Source: Thermococcus sp. MAR1 (GTDB lineage Archaea > Methanobacteriota_B > Thermococci > Thermococcales > Thermococcaceae). Taken from it: a DNA stretch of 64,000 nucleotides. The position numbers and the translations under genes are program-made. The notes below the pieces were generated by a model. That model was not told the DNA's origin. It worked only from the letters and a program-made list of their open reading frames with translations, and did no database searches. The DNA is taken from the NCBI RefSeq assembly GCF_012027305.1, contig NZ_SNUF01000003.1:62001-126000 (forward strand), read 5' to 3'. Of this stretch, positions 15,383-24,237 are shown piece by piece; within the stretch, counting starts at the first letter, position 1, and every line of letters begins with the position of its first letter.

Positions 15383-17672
15383 AACCTCTGGAAAGCCAGA
15401 AATTGACGTCTCTTTCGTCGAAGAGCACTGTGAGCTCTTCAAAGAGTCCTCTGTAGAGGTAGTCGTTGTCCCGGAGCTTTTCCAGGCCCGTTTCCAGGTA
15501 TTCTCCTCCATCTTCCCCCCTGAGCTCTCTCAGGATTCCAATGAGTAAGTATGCCGTCCATCCCGGGGGGTAGTTCGTGCTCTGTGTTATCTCCGCCATT
15601 TTCTTAGCCTGGTTCTCGGCTTTTCCATACTCTCCCAGCCCCATGAGGGACACCGTCAGCCTGAAGAGCGCGTCCAGAGCTCTGCGATAGTTTCTAACCC
15701 CCAGGAAGTACTCAGCCGCCTTCTCTGCGTTGCCAGCGGCCTCGTTGAAGTTCCGGAGGTAATACTGGACTATACCCATCTGAAGGTATCCGAGGTTCAT
15801 CATGAATGGGAGGCTGTATGCCTTAGCCGTCTCAAGGCCCTCCCTGTAGTATGTCAGCGCCCGCTGAAGCTCGCCGAGCTCGACGTAGAGGTAGCCTATG
15901 TGGTAGAGGATCAGCGCCTCGAGTTCGGGATACGGCTCCGGGTAGCTCCTCACCGCCTCAAGCTCTTTAAAGGCGCCTTCTAGGGCCTTCTCGCGCTCCC
16001 TCTTGAATGTCCGCACCTTCGTGAGCTCGATGTAGTACCCCAGCTCGATGTACGGGTCGTCTCTGTGGCTTCTGAAAATTCCCTCGAGCTCGCTAAGAGT
16101 CTCTTCCGCCAATTCGATGTTTCCCATCTCGCAGTGGACGTCGACGAGCATCATTAGGACGTCAAATCTGTGAAAGTCCCCTTCGATGCCCTCCAGGGCC
16201 TTATGCCAGAGACCCAGCGCCCTCTCGAAGAATCCTCTGTTGAAGTAGAGCCTCGCCATCTCCTTCTTTGCGTAGGGACTATCCTCCACCTTTCTGAGGA
16301 GCCTCATGTATGTCGTCGGAAAGTCCAGTGCAACCCTCCAGAGCCTTCTTATCCTCAGTTCGGTGATATCAGCTATCATCTGCTCGTCTCCCAGCCTGAT
16401 AGCATACTTAAAGGCCGTTAAGAAATCCCTGGCGGTGTTTTTCTCCAGGAGATATGAGATGTACTCCCTGTAATGGCTCTTCTCATCAACCTCACTGATC
16501 TCCCTTATGAACGCCCTGAGGAGGTCATGGAGGTAATAGTTCTCGTCCTTTCTCTCCACGAGTCCCTTGTTCAGGAGGGAGTACAGGACCAGGAATGCGC
16601 TTCCGTACGTCATCCTCTTGAGGGCCGGTAACTCCACGGGCTCATCGAACAGTGCCAGAACCTGGAGCACAAGCCTCTCCCTCTCGTCCAGCTTCTCGTA
16701 TATCTCCCCCAGCAGGTATTCGAAGAGGGAAGTCCTGTCCCCAGCTACTCCCCGGGCCTCCGCGGCGAGGGCGAGGAGCAGGGGATGACCCAGGGTTAAG
16801 TGGTGTAACCTTACTGCCTCCTTGGGAGTTATGCCAGGTATTCTGAGATTCAAAAGCCTGTGAGACTCCTCGACTTTCAACCCCCTGAGGTGTATGAACA
16901 GAACCCTCTCGTAATCCACCCGTGGTTTTTCCCTTGATATGAGGACGAGCTTTCCCCTCTCGACTCTGGAGGATAGGAACCGCAGGAACGACTCGATTTC
17001 ACCATCGGTGCACTTGTGGATGTCCTCGAAGACTATGACTGAGCGTGTTTCCTCGATCCCCTCAAGAATCAGTCCCTTCATGGATTTGGGGTCCCGTCCT
17101 CCGGCGCGAAGGTATTCGATCAGTTCAGGGAATCCCTTCATGTTCAGGTGGAGTGCCATCCGCCAGGCGATGTACTCAAGGCTCTCGCTTCCATCCATTG
17201 AATACCAGAAGGCGTCATCGAAGGCCCTTGCCACGAGGCTGGATTTCCCTATCCCGGCTATCCCGAACACTGCTACGACCGGGGAGCTTCCTTTGAGGAG
17301 TTTCAGTTCCTCATCCCTCCCGACGAAGTTCTCCACCTCCGGAGCGCTGGATGCCGGGAGTGGCTGGGGGCGGTGGTAAACGGTCTCCCCCATAACCACC
17401 TCGACTCCCCCCGCTGTGAAACGGACGCTGAACTCATCGCACTTGAGGGAGTATAACTTGACGTTTCTGCCCCTCAGCCGAACCCACCTTCCCTCAACGA
17501 TGCCCATCCTCTCAAGGCCCCTTAATCCCCTGGAGATCTGCGTTTCGTCCTTCTGGAGAAGCCGGGCTATCTCCCTTGTGTTCAGGGAGTCTGTCCTGAG
17601 GAGTGAGATTATCTGGAGGTTCGTCTCGCTGAGAATCGATTTCAGCACGGACACGTCGTTCGAAAAGTTCAC
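15372..17672 (-). CDS. STAND ATPase regulator: winged helix, NTPase and TPR repeats
   Basis: A 766-residue signal-transduction NTPase with an N-terminal ArsR-like winged helix (LNTREIARLLQKDETQISRG, residues 30-49). A NACHT/NB-ARC-type ATPase follows with P-loop FGIAGIGKSSLV (136-147) and Walker B VIVFEDIHKC. The C-terminal half consists of TPR-like repeats such as LYVELGELQRALTYYREGLE. The plan resembles MalT-type regulators, but with the DNA-binding domain at the front. It probably controls transcription in response to an unknown ligand, perhaps of the adjacent secreted-protein operon (17764-20152). It starts at a GTG after GGAGAGG and converges on fumA with an 11-base overlap. Confidence 0.85.
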   Translation of the reverse strand: MNFSNDVSVLKSILSETNLQIISLLRTDSLNTREIARLLQKDETQISRGLRGLERMGIVEGRWVRLRGRNVKLYSLKCDEFSVRFTAGGVEVVMGETVYHRPQPLPASSAPEVENFVGRDEELKLLKGSSPVVAVFGIAGIGKSSLVARAFDDAFWYSMDGSESLEYIAWRMALHLNMKGFPELIEYLRAGGRDPKSMKGLILEGIEETRSVIVFEDIHKCTDGEIESFLRFLSSRVERGKLVLISREKPRVDYERVLFIHLRGLKVEESHRLLNLRIPGITPKEAVRLHHLTLGHPLLLALAAEARGVAGDRTSLFEYLLGEIYEKLDERERLVLQVLALFDEPVELPALKRMTYGSAFLVLYSLLNKGLVERKDENYYLHDLLRAFIREISEVDEKSHYREYISYLLEKNTARDFLTAFKYAIRLGDEQMIADITELRIRRLWRVALDFPTTYMRLLRKVEDSPYAKKEMARLYFNRGFFERALGLWHKALEGIEGDFHRFDVLMMLVDVHCEMGNIELAEETLSELEGIFRSHRDDPYIELGYYIELTKVRTFKREREKALEGAFKELEAVRSYPEPYPELEALILYHIGYLYVELGELQRALTYYREGLETAKAYSLPFMMNLGYLQMGIVQYYLRNFNEAAGNAEKAAEYFLGVRNYRRALDALFRLTVSLMGLGEYGKAENQAKKMAEITQSTNYPPGWTAYLLIGILRELRGEDGGEYLETGLEKLRDNDYLYRGLFEELTVLFDERDVNFWLSRGSKP

Positions 17673-17763
17673 GCAACCCTCTCCAGAACCGGTGGTTAAC
17701 CCGTGGCCGGTTTTTAGTTTATTACGCTTTCAAAGTTTTTATAGTTGCCGGAAAATGGGAGGG

Positions 17764-17907
17764 TCATCCGACCCGCCCCAGGGCATCCTGAATCTCGGTC
17801 AGGAGGTACTTCTCCTCCGCCCGGAGAACCTTGACAACTGTTTCCCTGTTCACCCCCGTTTCCCTCGTTATGTAGTCCACCATCTCCCTCTTTATCTCCC
17901 TTATCAT
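17764..17907 (-). CDS. Small 47-residue protein at the end of the transglutaminase operon
   Basis: A 47-residue frame starting MIREIKREMVDYITRE and continuing TGVNRETVVKVLRAEEKYLL. Its ATG overlaps the stop of the upstream membrane-protein gene as ATGA (17904-17907), which strongly supports translation. The predicted fold is two or three short helices with a TG-N-R turn, reminiscent of small DNA-binding or HU-like N-terminal helices, but no family is recognised. It is the third gene of the operon 20152 to 17764 and is easily missed because of its size. Confidence 0.6.
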   Translation of the reverse strand: MIREIKREMVDYITRETGVNRETVVKVLRAEEKYLLTEIQDALGRVG

Positions 17908-18533
17908 TCTCCTCCCCTCTTTAGGGGCACGTTGAGGAGAATCAGGCCGACGAGCGAGATGAGCGCCAGGCCCAGGAAGGCGGGGTTTCTTCCGTTCTCT
18001 TTATCGGGAAGCTCATATCTGAGCATTCCCCCGTCAATCCCCACGTTCTTTGCCCCATCCGGAAGGACTATCGTTGCGGTCTCGATGAGCCTCCCATCAC
18101 CCCCTGAAATCGGCTGGACCAGGGTTAGGACCACCGTGTTCCCGTTCTGACTTGAGAGGGTCATGTCGCCGTCTCCGAGGTCAAGCTCCCAGTGGTCACC
18201 CCTGTTGATAGCCGCTCCGAGCATGGTGTACGTTGCTTTGACGCCGTTGTTGGAGTCGTCCCATTCGATTTTCATGTCCCTGTACTCGGTGTCGCTTCTC
18301 CTGTTCTCGAACTCCCTCCTCAGCATGTATGTGGTCGGGTACGTCTCCTTCATCTGGAGGTAGAGGTTGGGGGTGAGGTGCCATGCCTCCTCCACATGGG
18401 CGTTCCCCACGTTGTCCAGCGTAACTTTCATCGTTCCGTCTATCTTATACTCCACTATCTTGACCTCCCCCGCGACGAGGGGCGCCGCAAGGAGGAGCAG
18501 TATAACAAGGGTCACGATCGTTTTCATCTTCAT
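17904..18533 (-). CDS. Exported protein with C-terminal membrane anchor, unknown function
   Basis: A 209-residue protein with a clear signal sequence (MKMKTIVTLVILLLLAAPLV), an extracellular domain of about 150 residues rich in beta strands (DGTMKVTLDNVGNAHVEEAW, then TATIVLPDGAKNVGIDGGML) and a C-terminal membrane helix (FLGLALISLVGLILLNVPL) ending in KRGGE. The start/stop overlaps with both neighbours (ATGA at each end) show tight coupling to the secreted transglutaminase-like gene. No family is recognised. It may form a surface complex with that protein. Confidence 0.72.
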   Translation of the reverse strand: MKMKTIVTLVILLLLAAPLVAGEVKIVEYKIDGTMKVTLDNVGNAHVEEAWHLTPNLYLQMKETYPTTYMLRREFENRRSDTEYRDMKIEWDDSNNGVKATYTMLGAAINRGDHWELDLGDGDMTLSSQNGNTVVLTLVQPISGGDGRLIETATIVLPDGAKNVGIDGGMLRYELPDKENGRNPAFLGLALISLVGLILLNVPLKRGGE

Positions 18534-20152
18534 CCCCCCAGGTTGAACGTTTCTACGATGTGTTCGCCTATCTGGTTGTACTCGCTGTTTCCGGCAGGGA
18601 AATCGTAGATAACGGCGAAGCCAACCCCGTTTGCCGTGAAATACCTCGCAGCGGCGGAGTATTTCCCGTAGTCCGTTCTAAGGCTATACGCTACCGCGTA
18701 CACGCTCTGACCCATCAAGCTCGCCTCGCCATCCTGGCGATCTGTTATCTCGACCCCTGCATCTACCAGGCTTCCCTCGAAGGCCTGGGCCATGTCTTCA
18801 ACGCTCGCCCCCCGGGAGTAAAGAACGATAAACTCGAATTCCCCGTCGGGGCTCAAGAGATAGACGTAGCCGCCATAGTCCTCCGGCGCGTCCCAGTTGG
18901 CCGGATAGTTGAATGAGAAATAGGCGCCGTGGTAGGAGTCCCACCCACCGTTTCCGACATCATCTCCGCCGTTTCCACCTCCGGGGTTCCCTCCGTTTCC
19001 ACCGGCGCCCCCGTTGTTTGCCCCGTTTTCACCCGCGTTGCCCGCTCCAGCGTTCAGGCCTATCCCCCACTTTGAGAGGATATCCGCCTCGAGGGATGGC
19101 AGCTCCGGCGGGACTATTCCGTTGGAGTGTTCCTCCGCGACGTCTATGATGTCGTGCGGGCCGTTCATTGCCATCTTCCAGCTCTTCTCCATGCCGATCT
19201 GGACAGCTTCCTGGAATGAAACCCCCTGGTTTATGGCGGTTGCCTCAACGGGTATTACGGCGCCGCTGGGCAGTTCTATCAGCGGAAAGGCGTGCCCTGG
19301 CATGAGGACTATGTACGCCTTGAGTCCCTGTGACATCGCCAGGGAGGCGAACCAGAGGGCCAGGTCAACGCAGGTTCCGCTCTTGTCCCGGATCACGTCC
19401 CTCGGAAACATTATGTGCTCTGCAAACTTGCCCGTCCAGTAGCCTTCCCCCTCGGTCTTGTAGGAGAAACCGTTTCTCACGGCGAGCTCCCACATGCCGC
19501 TGAGGCTTTTTATCGCCTCATCGTCGCTCAAGCTCGCGCCCGCACCCCCGGCCAGCTTGTTGCCGAGGTCAGCGAATTCTCTGACAACGGGGTCACTTGG
19601 CGTTACCCACGCAGCAAGAAGCGGGGCGTTGCTGAAGGTGTCGTAGAAGCTCCCCGTGCTCTCTTCGGGGTTGAGCGAGGAAAAGACGAAGTCATTGGCT
19701 CCAAGTATTGAAAGGGGCTTTGTAACGCTCTCCTCTCTTGTTTCACCGTTCACCTCGTAGGTCACGGTTATACGTACGTTTGATGGGGTTGAGGCCGATA
19801 AACGGGTGACGTCACTCGAAAGGATGGGGTAGTAGAGGTCGACTATGGTTTCACCCGGCAGGAGGAGGGGGTATCTCCTCTCGGTCTCTGGAGCATAGTT
19901 GTCGATCGAATACTTTATCCGGATGTTCTTTATGGTTCCCTTCCCATCGTTCGTCAGAACCGTCTTCGTCGCCCAGAAGTCGAGCTTCGGGTTGCCGTAA
20001 ACCTTGTAGGCCCCGGACATTACCTGGTCCTTTGAGTATACCTTGTACTCAAGCTTTCCCATGCCGCCCTTCTCGAAGGCCCCGGCGTAGCCGGCTATCG
20101 AGACCACGAGAAGAAGGGCCAGCATCGCGGAAGTAACAACTTTGGCTTTCAT
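18530..20152 (-). CDS. Secreted transglutaminase-like protein with intact Cys-His pair
   Basis: A 540-residue exported protein with an N-terminal signal peptide (VVTSAMLALLLVVSIAGYAG). A beta-rich N-terminal domain precedes a transglutaminase/protease core with GTCVDLALWFASLA (Cys261) and MPGHAFPLIE (His287); the third acidic residue appears to be Glu303 in PVEAT. A Gly/Asn-rich linker (residues about 365-395, repeated GGAGGNGG-type units) leads to a C-terminal domain of about 140 residues with a PsbP/DUF-like pattern (YFSFNYPANWDAPEDYGG). It may cross-link or cleave surface proteins; substrates are unknown. It heads a three-gene operon between the two fumarase genes. Confidence 0.8.
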   Translation of the reverse strand: MKAKVVTSAMLALLLVVSIAGYAGAFEKGGMGKLEYKVYSKDQVMSGAYKVYGNPKLDFWATKTVLTNDGKGTIKNIRIKYSIDNYAPETERRYPLLLPGETIVDLYYPILSSDVTRLSASTPSNVRITVTYEVNGETREESVTKPLSILGANDFVFSSLNPEESTGSFYDTFSNAPLLAAWVTPSDPVVREFADLGNKLAGGAGASLSDDEAIKSLSGMWELAVRNGFSYKTEGEGYWTGKFAEHIMFPRDVIRDKSGTCVDLALWFASLAMSQGLKAYIVLMPGHAFPLIELPSGAVIPVEATAINQGVSFQEAVQIGMEKSWKMAMNGPHDIIDVAEEHSNGIVPPELPSLEADILSKWGIGLNAGAGNAGENGANNGGAGGNGGNPGGGNGGDDVGNGGWDSYHGAYFSFNYPANWDAPEDYGGYVYLLSPDGEFEFIVLYSRGASVEDMAQAFEGSLVDAGVEITDRQDGEASLMGQSVYAVAYSLRTDYGKYSAAARYFTANGVGFAVIYDFPAGNSEYNQIGEHIVETFNLGG

Positions 20153-20255
20153 GGAATCACCTAATTAAAAATCCGCGGGCTCGTACTTATGGGGTCGGTT
20201 TGACTCCACCTGCCAAACCCGAAACTGCTTTAAGGACTCCATATCAGGGCCTATT

Positions 20256-20774
20256 ATGAGACTGAGAACTCCCCTGCGCGAGAGGGACGTCCTGAATCTC
20301 AGGGCCGGCGAGGTCGTTTACCTCTCCGGGACAGTTTACACCGCCAGGGATTCGGCACACAGAAAAATCCTTGAGCTGGCTGAGAAAGGGCAGCTTCCCC
20401 TCAACCTTGAGGGCGCGGTAATCTACCACTGCGGGCCAGTCGTGAGGAAAGGCGGTGGGGGCTATGAGGTAGTCTCTGCAGGCCCGACTACGAGTTCAAG
20501 AATGAACCGCTACCTGGAGGGGATTCTCTCCCTCGGCGTCCGCGGGATAATAGGGAAGGGAGGCATGAACCCGGAGCCCTTTAAAGGCCGCGCCGTTTAC
20601 TTCGCCTTCACCGGTGGAGCCGGCTCCCTCGCGGCGAAGAGCGTAAAGCGCGTCGTTGACGTTCTCTGGCTGGAAGAGCTCGGTATTCCTGAGGCGGTGT
20701 GGGTTCTTGAAGTCGAGGACTTCCCGCTGATTGTGGCGATAGACGCTAACGGTAGCTCCCTCTACGGTCGTTGA
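20256..20774 (+). CDS. fumB: Class I fumarate hydratase, beta (C-terminal) subunit
   Basis: The 172-residue beta subunit of archaeal fumarase, partner of the protein encoded at 14531-15382. VVYLSGTVYTARDSAHRK, YHCGPVV and SAGPTTSSRMN are characteristic of the C-terminal domain of class I hydro-lyases, and GKGGM lies in the substrate site. A CTTTAAGG element about 25 bases upstream suggests its own, near-leaderless promoter. It converges on the malic enzyme gene with a 29-base overlap, which keeps two malate-metabolising functions together. Confidence 0.93.
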   Translation: MRLRTPLRERDVLNLRAGEVVYLSGTVYTARDSAHRKILELAEKGQLPLNLEGAVIYHCGPVVRKGGGGYEVVSAGPTTSSRMNRYLEGILSLGVRGIIGKGGMNPEPFKGRAVYFAFTGGAGSLAAKSVKRVVDVLWLEELGIPEAVWVLEVEDFPLIVAIDANGSSLYGR

Positions 20775-22029
20775 GAGGCCCTATCTCCCGCTCGTAGAAC
20801 TCCCTCCAGCGCCTCAGCCTCTCCTCCACCTCTTCCCCGCGCACGCGTATTCTTGCAACGTTTTCACGCATCGCTTCCTCTGCGACCGCTCTAGCAACTT
20901 TCGGGTGGACCTCCGGGTGGAAGGGGGACGGGATTATCTCCTCCTCGCTCGGCTCTATTACCGACGCCATCGCCTTTGAAGCCGCTATTATCATGCCGTC
21001 GGTTATGGTTCTGGCCCTGACGTCAAGTGCTCCCCTAAAAATCGCAGGAAATCCGAGGAGGTTGTTCACCTGGTTTGGGTAGTCGCTCCTTCCCGTCGCT
21101 ATTATCCTCGCCCCGGCTTTCTTCGCCTCCTCCGGAAGTATCTCGGGGGTTGGATTTGCCAGCGGAAAGACTATCGCGTCGTCGGCCATGAGCTCTGTCC
21201 ACTCCGGCTTTATAACGCCGGGTCCGGGCCTCGTGAAGGATATGAGCGCGTCGGCGCCGTTTAGGGCTTCCACTGGACCGCCCTCGATTCCCTCACCGTT
21301 CGTTTTGGAGAGCAGTTCTCCCCTGTGGGGAAAGAGTTCCTCAATCGGCAGGTCTGGGGTCAGAACCCTCGGCTTCCCATCGACCAGCTCCACAACCCTG
21401 ACGTTCTCCGGCCTTACCCCTGCCCTGGTTATTATCTTCAGCGTCGCGAAGCCGGCCGCCCCGGCACCGAAGAGGGCGACGGTTATCCCGTCCAGCCTCT
21501 TGCCAACGACCTTGAGGGCGTTTATCAGCCCTGCCAGAACAACCGAAGCCGTCCCCTGCTGGTCGTCGTGGAAGATTGGGATGTCAAGCTCGCTGCGGAG
21601 CCTTTCGAGGATGTAGAAGCACTTTGGCGATGCTATGTCCTCAAGGTTTATCCCCCCGAAGGAGGGCGAGATGGCCTTGACGACTTCGATGAATCTCTCG
21701 GGGTCCTTCTCGGCCAGAACGAGCGGGAAAGCATCCACCCCACCGAAGGCCTTGAAGAGCAGAGCTTTTCCCTCCATGACGGGGAGTGCCGGCGAAGCTC
21801 CGACATCGCCGAGGCCCAGCACCCTCGTGCCATCGCTTACAACAGCGACCGTGTTGCACCTGTTGGTGTACTCGCAGGGGTCTTCTCCGTTTGCTATCGC
21901 CATCGATACCTCCGCCACACCGGGGGTGTAGGCGAGGCTGAGGGTTTCCTTCGTGAGGGGAACCTTGGGGATGAGCTCAATCTTTCCGTTTCCAGGGAAG
22001 TTGTCTCTGTGGAAGTCCCTCGTGTCCAT
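20746..22029 (-). CDS. Malic enzyme (malate dehydrogenase, decarboxylating)
   Basis: A 427-residue NAD(P)-malic enzyme that converts malate to pyruvate and CO2. LAYTPGVAEV at the N-terminus, IFHDDQQGTASV with metal-binding residues and the nucleotide-binding GAGAAGFATLKI are all visible. FPLANPTPEI and SDYPNQVNNLLGFP complete the family pattern. GGTGGTTGA precedes the ATG. The C-terminal segment past residue 390 (RVRGEEVEERLRRWREF) is a short charged helix. It makes a metabolic pair with fumB opposite it. Confidence 0.93.
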   Translation of the reverse strand: MDTRDFHRDNFPGNGKIELIPKVPLTKETLSLAYTPGVAEVSMAIANGEDPCEYTNRCNTVAVVSDGTRVLGLGDVGASPALPVMEGKALLFKAFGGVDAFPLVLAEKDPERFIEVVKAISPSFGGINLEDIASPKCFYILERLRSELDIPIFHDDQQGTASVVLAGLINALKVVGKRLDGITVALFGAGAAGFATLKIITRAGVRPENVRVVELVDGKPRVLTPDLPIEELFPHRGELLSKTNGEGIEGGPVEALNGADALISFTRPGPGVIKPEWTELMADDAIVFPLANPTPEILPEEAKKAGARIIATGRSDYPNQVNNLLGFPAIFRGALDVRARTITDGMIIAASKAMASVIEPSEEEIIPSPFHPEVHPKVARAVAEEAMRENVARIRVRGEEVEERLRRWREFYEREIGPLNDRRGSYR

Positions 22030-22126
22030 TCAACCACCGCGGTTATTTGGCATTTATGCGTTAAAAACCCTTCTTTTTCAGTAGAAATTCGGCTAAAACC
22101 TGTCCACATATGCCGCCTTTCAGACC

Positions 22127-22141
22127 AAAAGCTTTTAAACC
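22127..22141 (+). promoter_or_regulatory. Promoter of the tRNA-Ala gene
   Basis: AAAAGCTTTTAAACC is a strong archaeal BRE/TATA element about 30 bases before the first base of the tRNA. Confidence 0.65.
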
Positions 22142-22168
22142 CCGGTCGGGTTCACTATTACCGGGCAT

Positions 22169-22246
22169 GGGCCGGTAGCTCAGCCTGGTATGAGCGCCGC
22201 CCTCGCAAGGCGGAGGCCGCGGGTTCAAATCCCGCCCGGTCCACCA
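22169..22246 (+). tRNA. tRNA-Ala (anticodon CGC), CCA encoded
   Basis: A complete cloverleaf can be drawn. The acceptor stem GGGCCGG pairs with CCGGTCC and contains the G3-U70 wobble that identifies alanine tRNAs. The D arm is GCTC/GAGC, and the anticodon stem CCGCC/GGCGG encloses the loop CTCGCAA. The T arm GCGGG/CCCGC encloses TTCAAAT. The discriminator A is followed by a genomically encoded CCA (22244-22246). No intron is present. It is isolated from other RNA genes. Confidence 0.97.
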
Positions 22247-22299
22247 TTTCTGCGAAAACGATTTTTAGTTTAAGGTTCAAATTCTCTAAAGGTGGTGGG

Positions 22300-22866
22300 A
22301 TGCCGACTCCCATTGAGTCCTTCATGGCCGCTGGGGACACCTTTGAGGAGATAAAGAAGGTTCTGGAAGACGTATCAAAGAGTCCCCTACCAGAGGTCTT
22401 AGCCTATCTGGTGAAGAGCGAGGAGTATTCCGTCAGGATATACGCCATCTTGAGGGATACCCTCCCCCACGGCTACGGTAGAATAAAGTTTGGGGACTTT
22501 GTGGAGAGGAAGATTAAAAGTGAGGAAAAACTGAGGAGGATCGCCAGAAAGCTCTTTCCTGATCTCAACATTGAAGTCTCTGAGACGGAATGGAGCAGGA
22601 TTTTTCTTGAGAGGAAGTCTGGAATAAGAACTGTTGGGGATTACCTTGAGGTTCTGAGGACTGCCATGGAGCTTGAGGAGCTTGGGGAGAAGGTTTACTC
22701 CTACCTCGCTCAGAGGCTTTCCGGATATGAGGAAAGAAACCTAATGAAGGACCTGGCGGCGGTATCAAGGAAAAACTACGAGGCTTTAAAGGAGGAATTC
22801 GAAAAGTTGAGAGGACTTGCCTCAAAGAAGGCCTTCGAAGACTTCTTTGATGAACTTGTGGAGTGA
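22300..22866 (+). CDS. Ferritin-like (rubrerythrin-superfamily) helical protein
   Basis: A 188-residue, mostly helical protein. The start is the ATG at 22300 (MPTPIESFMAAGDTFEEI) after AGGTGGTGG; the reading frame is open far upstream only because it runs through the tRNA and the complement of malic enzyme. The arrangement of helices with SEEYSVRIYAIL, KSEEKLRRIARKL and TAMELEELGEKVYSYLAQR resembles ferritin-like domains, where Glu and ExxH pairs bind a di-iron site. The second half lacks a clear ExxH, so metal binding is uncertain. A distant paralogue is encoded at 30823-31320 between tldD and pmbA. Confidence 0.65.
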   Translation: MPTPIESFMAAGDTFEEIKKVLEDVSKSPLPEVLAYLVKSEEYSVRIYAILRDTLPHGYGRIKFGDFVERKIKSEEKLRRIARKLFPDLNIEVSETEWSRIFLERKSGIRTVGDYLEVLRTAMELEELGEKVYSYLAQRLSGYEERNLMKDLAAVSRKNYEALKEEFEKLRGLASKKAFEDFFDELVE

Positions 22867-22941
22867 GTCCGAATTCCAGTGCCGTCTCAGGGAGCCGGTT
22901 CTCCTCACCGTTCAGGGCAGGGAGTTTTCATCATCGGCGGC

Positions 22942-22957
22942 AAAGGTTTTAAGCTTC
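22942..22957 (+). promoter_or_regulatory. Promoter of the PP-loop ATPase gene
   Basis: AAAGGTTTTAAGCTTC lies about 25 bases before the ATG at 22975, which has no ribosome-binding site (AAAATCTTTTTTC). The message is therefore probably leaderless, and the upstream in-frame start at 22879 is unlikely. Confidence 0.55.
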
Positions 22958-22974
22958 TCCTAAAATCTTTTTTC

Positions 22975-24237
22975 ATGTTCCATCTCATAGTTAGGGCCAG
23001 AAAGGACGCCAAGACCATTCAATACATAAACGAACGGAATTATGGTGGTTTTCTGAAGGTTTCAAGCCTCGGTGGTGGCAGAACGCTGGAAGAGGTCGAG
23101 GGCCCCCTCCGAGAGCTCCTCGACGGGCCGTACGTGCCCATTCTGCTCCTTGGAGAGGCCGAGGGGAATCTGATGGAGGAAGTACTACCCGTCCTTGAGG
23201 AATCCGGCAAGCCCTTCTACGCGAGACTCTTGAGGACAAAGCGCGTGAGGAACATGCGCGTCGATGAGCTGTACTCCAACATCGAGGAGATAAAGGCCCG
23301 CTTTCGTCTCGGTATCGAGTGGAAAGAGACCTACGTCTTGAACCCAGAAAACCCCTTCGGGATAGAGATAAACCCCGACTACGACATTTACCTGGCCCTC
23401 GGGGAGGGCTTTAGGGAGGCGATGGGAGAACTGGGGGTTGAGCTTGGGGAGAACTCCCTCGTCTTGAGGAAGCTTATGAACCACGAAGTTTACTTTTCTG
23501 GGCCTTACAGGGTCGCAGAGGTGAGCAAGAAGCTGGGTTTTCCAACTGAGGTGCTCTGGAGGATTCCTGGTGGTGAAGACGTCTCCCTTGAGTCCCTCGT
23601 TGAGGCAAACAGGGACTACCTTGAAGCCTTCGTCGAGGCGAGTAAGGCCTTTCTTGAGAATTTCAGAGGGCATGAGGTAATCGTCCCCTGGAGCGGGGGG
23701 AAGGATTCGACCGCGGTTCTGATACTTGCGAAGGAAGTTTTCGGCGATGTTACAGCCATCTACGTCCGCATGGAATACGAAATGCCTGGAACCGACGAGT
23801 ACGTCGAAAAGCTCTCCCGGAAGCTTGGTGTCAACCTGATTCGTGTTGATGTTCCGATGCCCATTGAGAGGTACGGCATGCCTACCCACAAAAACCGCTG
23901 GTGCACAAGGAAGAAAGTGGAGGCCCTCTATTCCGTCGTTTCTGGTTTTGAAAATCCAGTCCTTCTGGTTGGTGACAGGGACGGGGAGAGCACGAGGAGG
24001 AGACTTAAGCCCCCCGTCATCGAGAGGACGACCGAGTTTGGGAGGATTGTAGAAGCCATGCCGATAAAGTTCTGGAGTGGATTCATGGTTCAGCTCTTCG
24101 TCCTCATGAGGGGTTTTGAGTTGCATCCACTCTATTACGAGGGCTTCTACCGTCTCGGCTGTACCGTCTGCCCAAGTTTGGCCGAGTGGGAGGTGGGGCT
24201 TTTAAAAAAGATGAAAGTAAGGGCCCTCCCAGGTTAG
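22975..24237 (+). CDS. PP-loop ATPase of the PAPS reductase family
   Basis: A 420-residue protein. The N-terminal 230 residues have no recognised domain. The C-terminal part is an adenosine nucleotide alpha-hydrolase fold with the PP-loop WSGGKDSTAVL (SGGKDS at 240-245), a conserved RWCTRKKVEAL and a final CTVC pair near the C-terminus. Family members use ATP to activate sulfur or RNA substrates; archaeal members with an N-terminal extension are of unknown role, so thiolation or PAPS reduction cannot be decided here. The gene stands alone and converges on the S16 protease gene with a four-base overlap. Confidence 0.82.
   Translation: MFHLIVRARKDAKTIQYINERNYGGFLKVSSLGGGRTLEEVEGPLRELLDGPYVPILLLGEAEGNLMEEVLPVLEESGKPFYARLLRTKRVRNMRVDELYSNIEEIKARFRLGIEWKETYVLNPENPFGIEINPDYDIYLALGEGFREAMGELGVELGENSLVLRKLMNHEVYFSGPYRVAEVSKKLGFPTEVLWRIPGGEDVSLESLVEANRDYLEAFVEASKAFLENFRGHEVIVPWSGGKDSTAVLILAKEVFGDVTAIYVRMEYEMPGTDEYVEKLSRKLGVNLIRVDVPMPIERYGMPTHKNRWCTRKKVEALYSVVSGFENPVLLVGDRDGESTRRRLKPPVIERTTEFGRIVEAMPIKFWSGFMVQLFVLMRGFELHPLYYEGFYRLGCTVCPSLAEWEVGLLKKMKVRALPG

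Noticed and set aside
21325-22299. Long plus-strand open frame upstream of the ferritin-like gene
   Set aside because: It runs antisense through malic enzyme and then through the tRNA; the real gene begins at the ATG at 22300 after a good ribosome-binding site.
22158-22340. Open frame on the minus strand across the tRNA, reading DRAGFEPAASALRGRRSYQAE
   Set aside because: This is the familiar false protein produced by the complement of a tRNA gene; the tRNA-Ala cloverleaf is complete.
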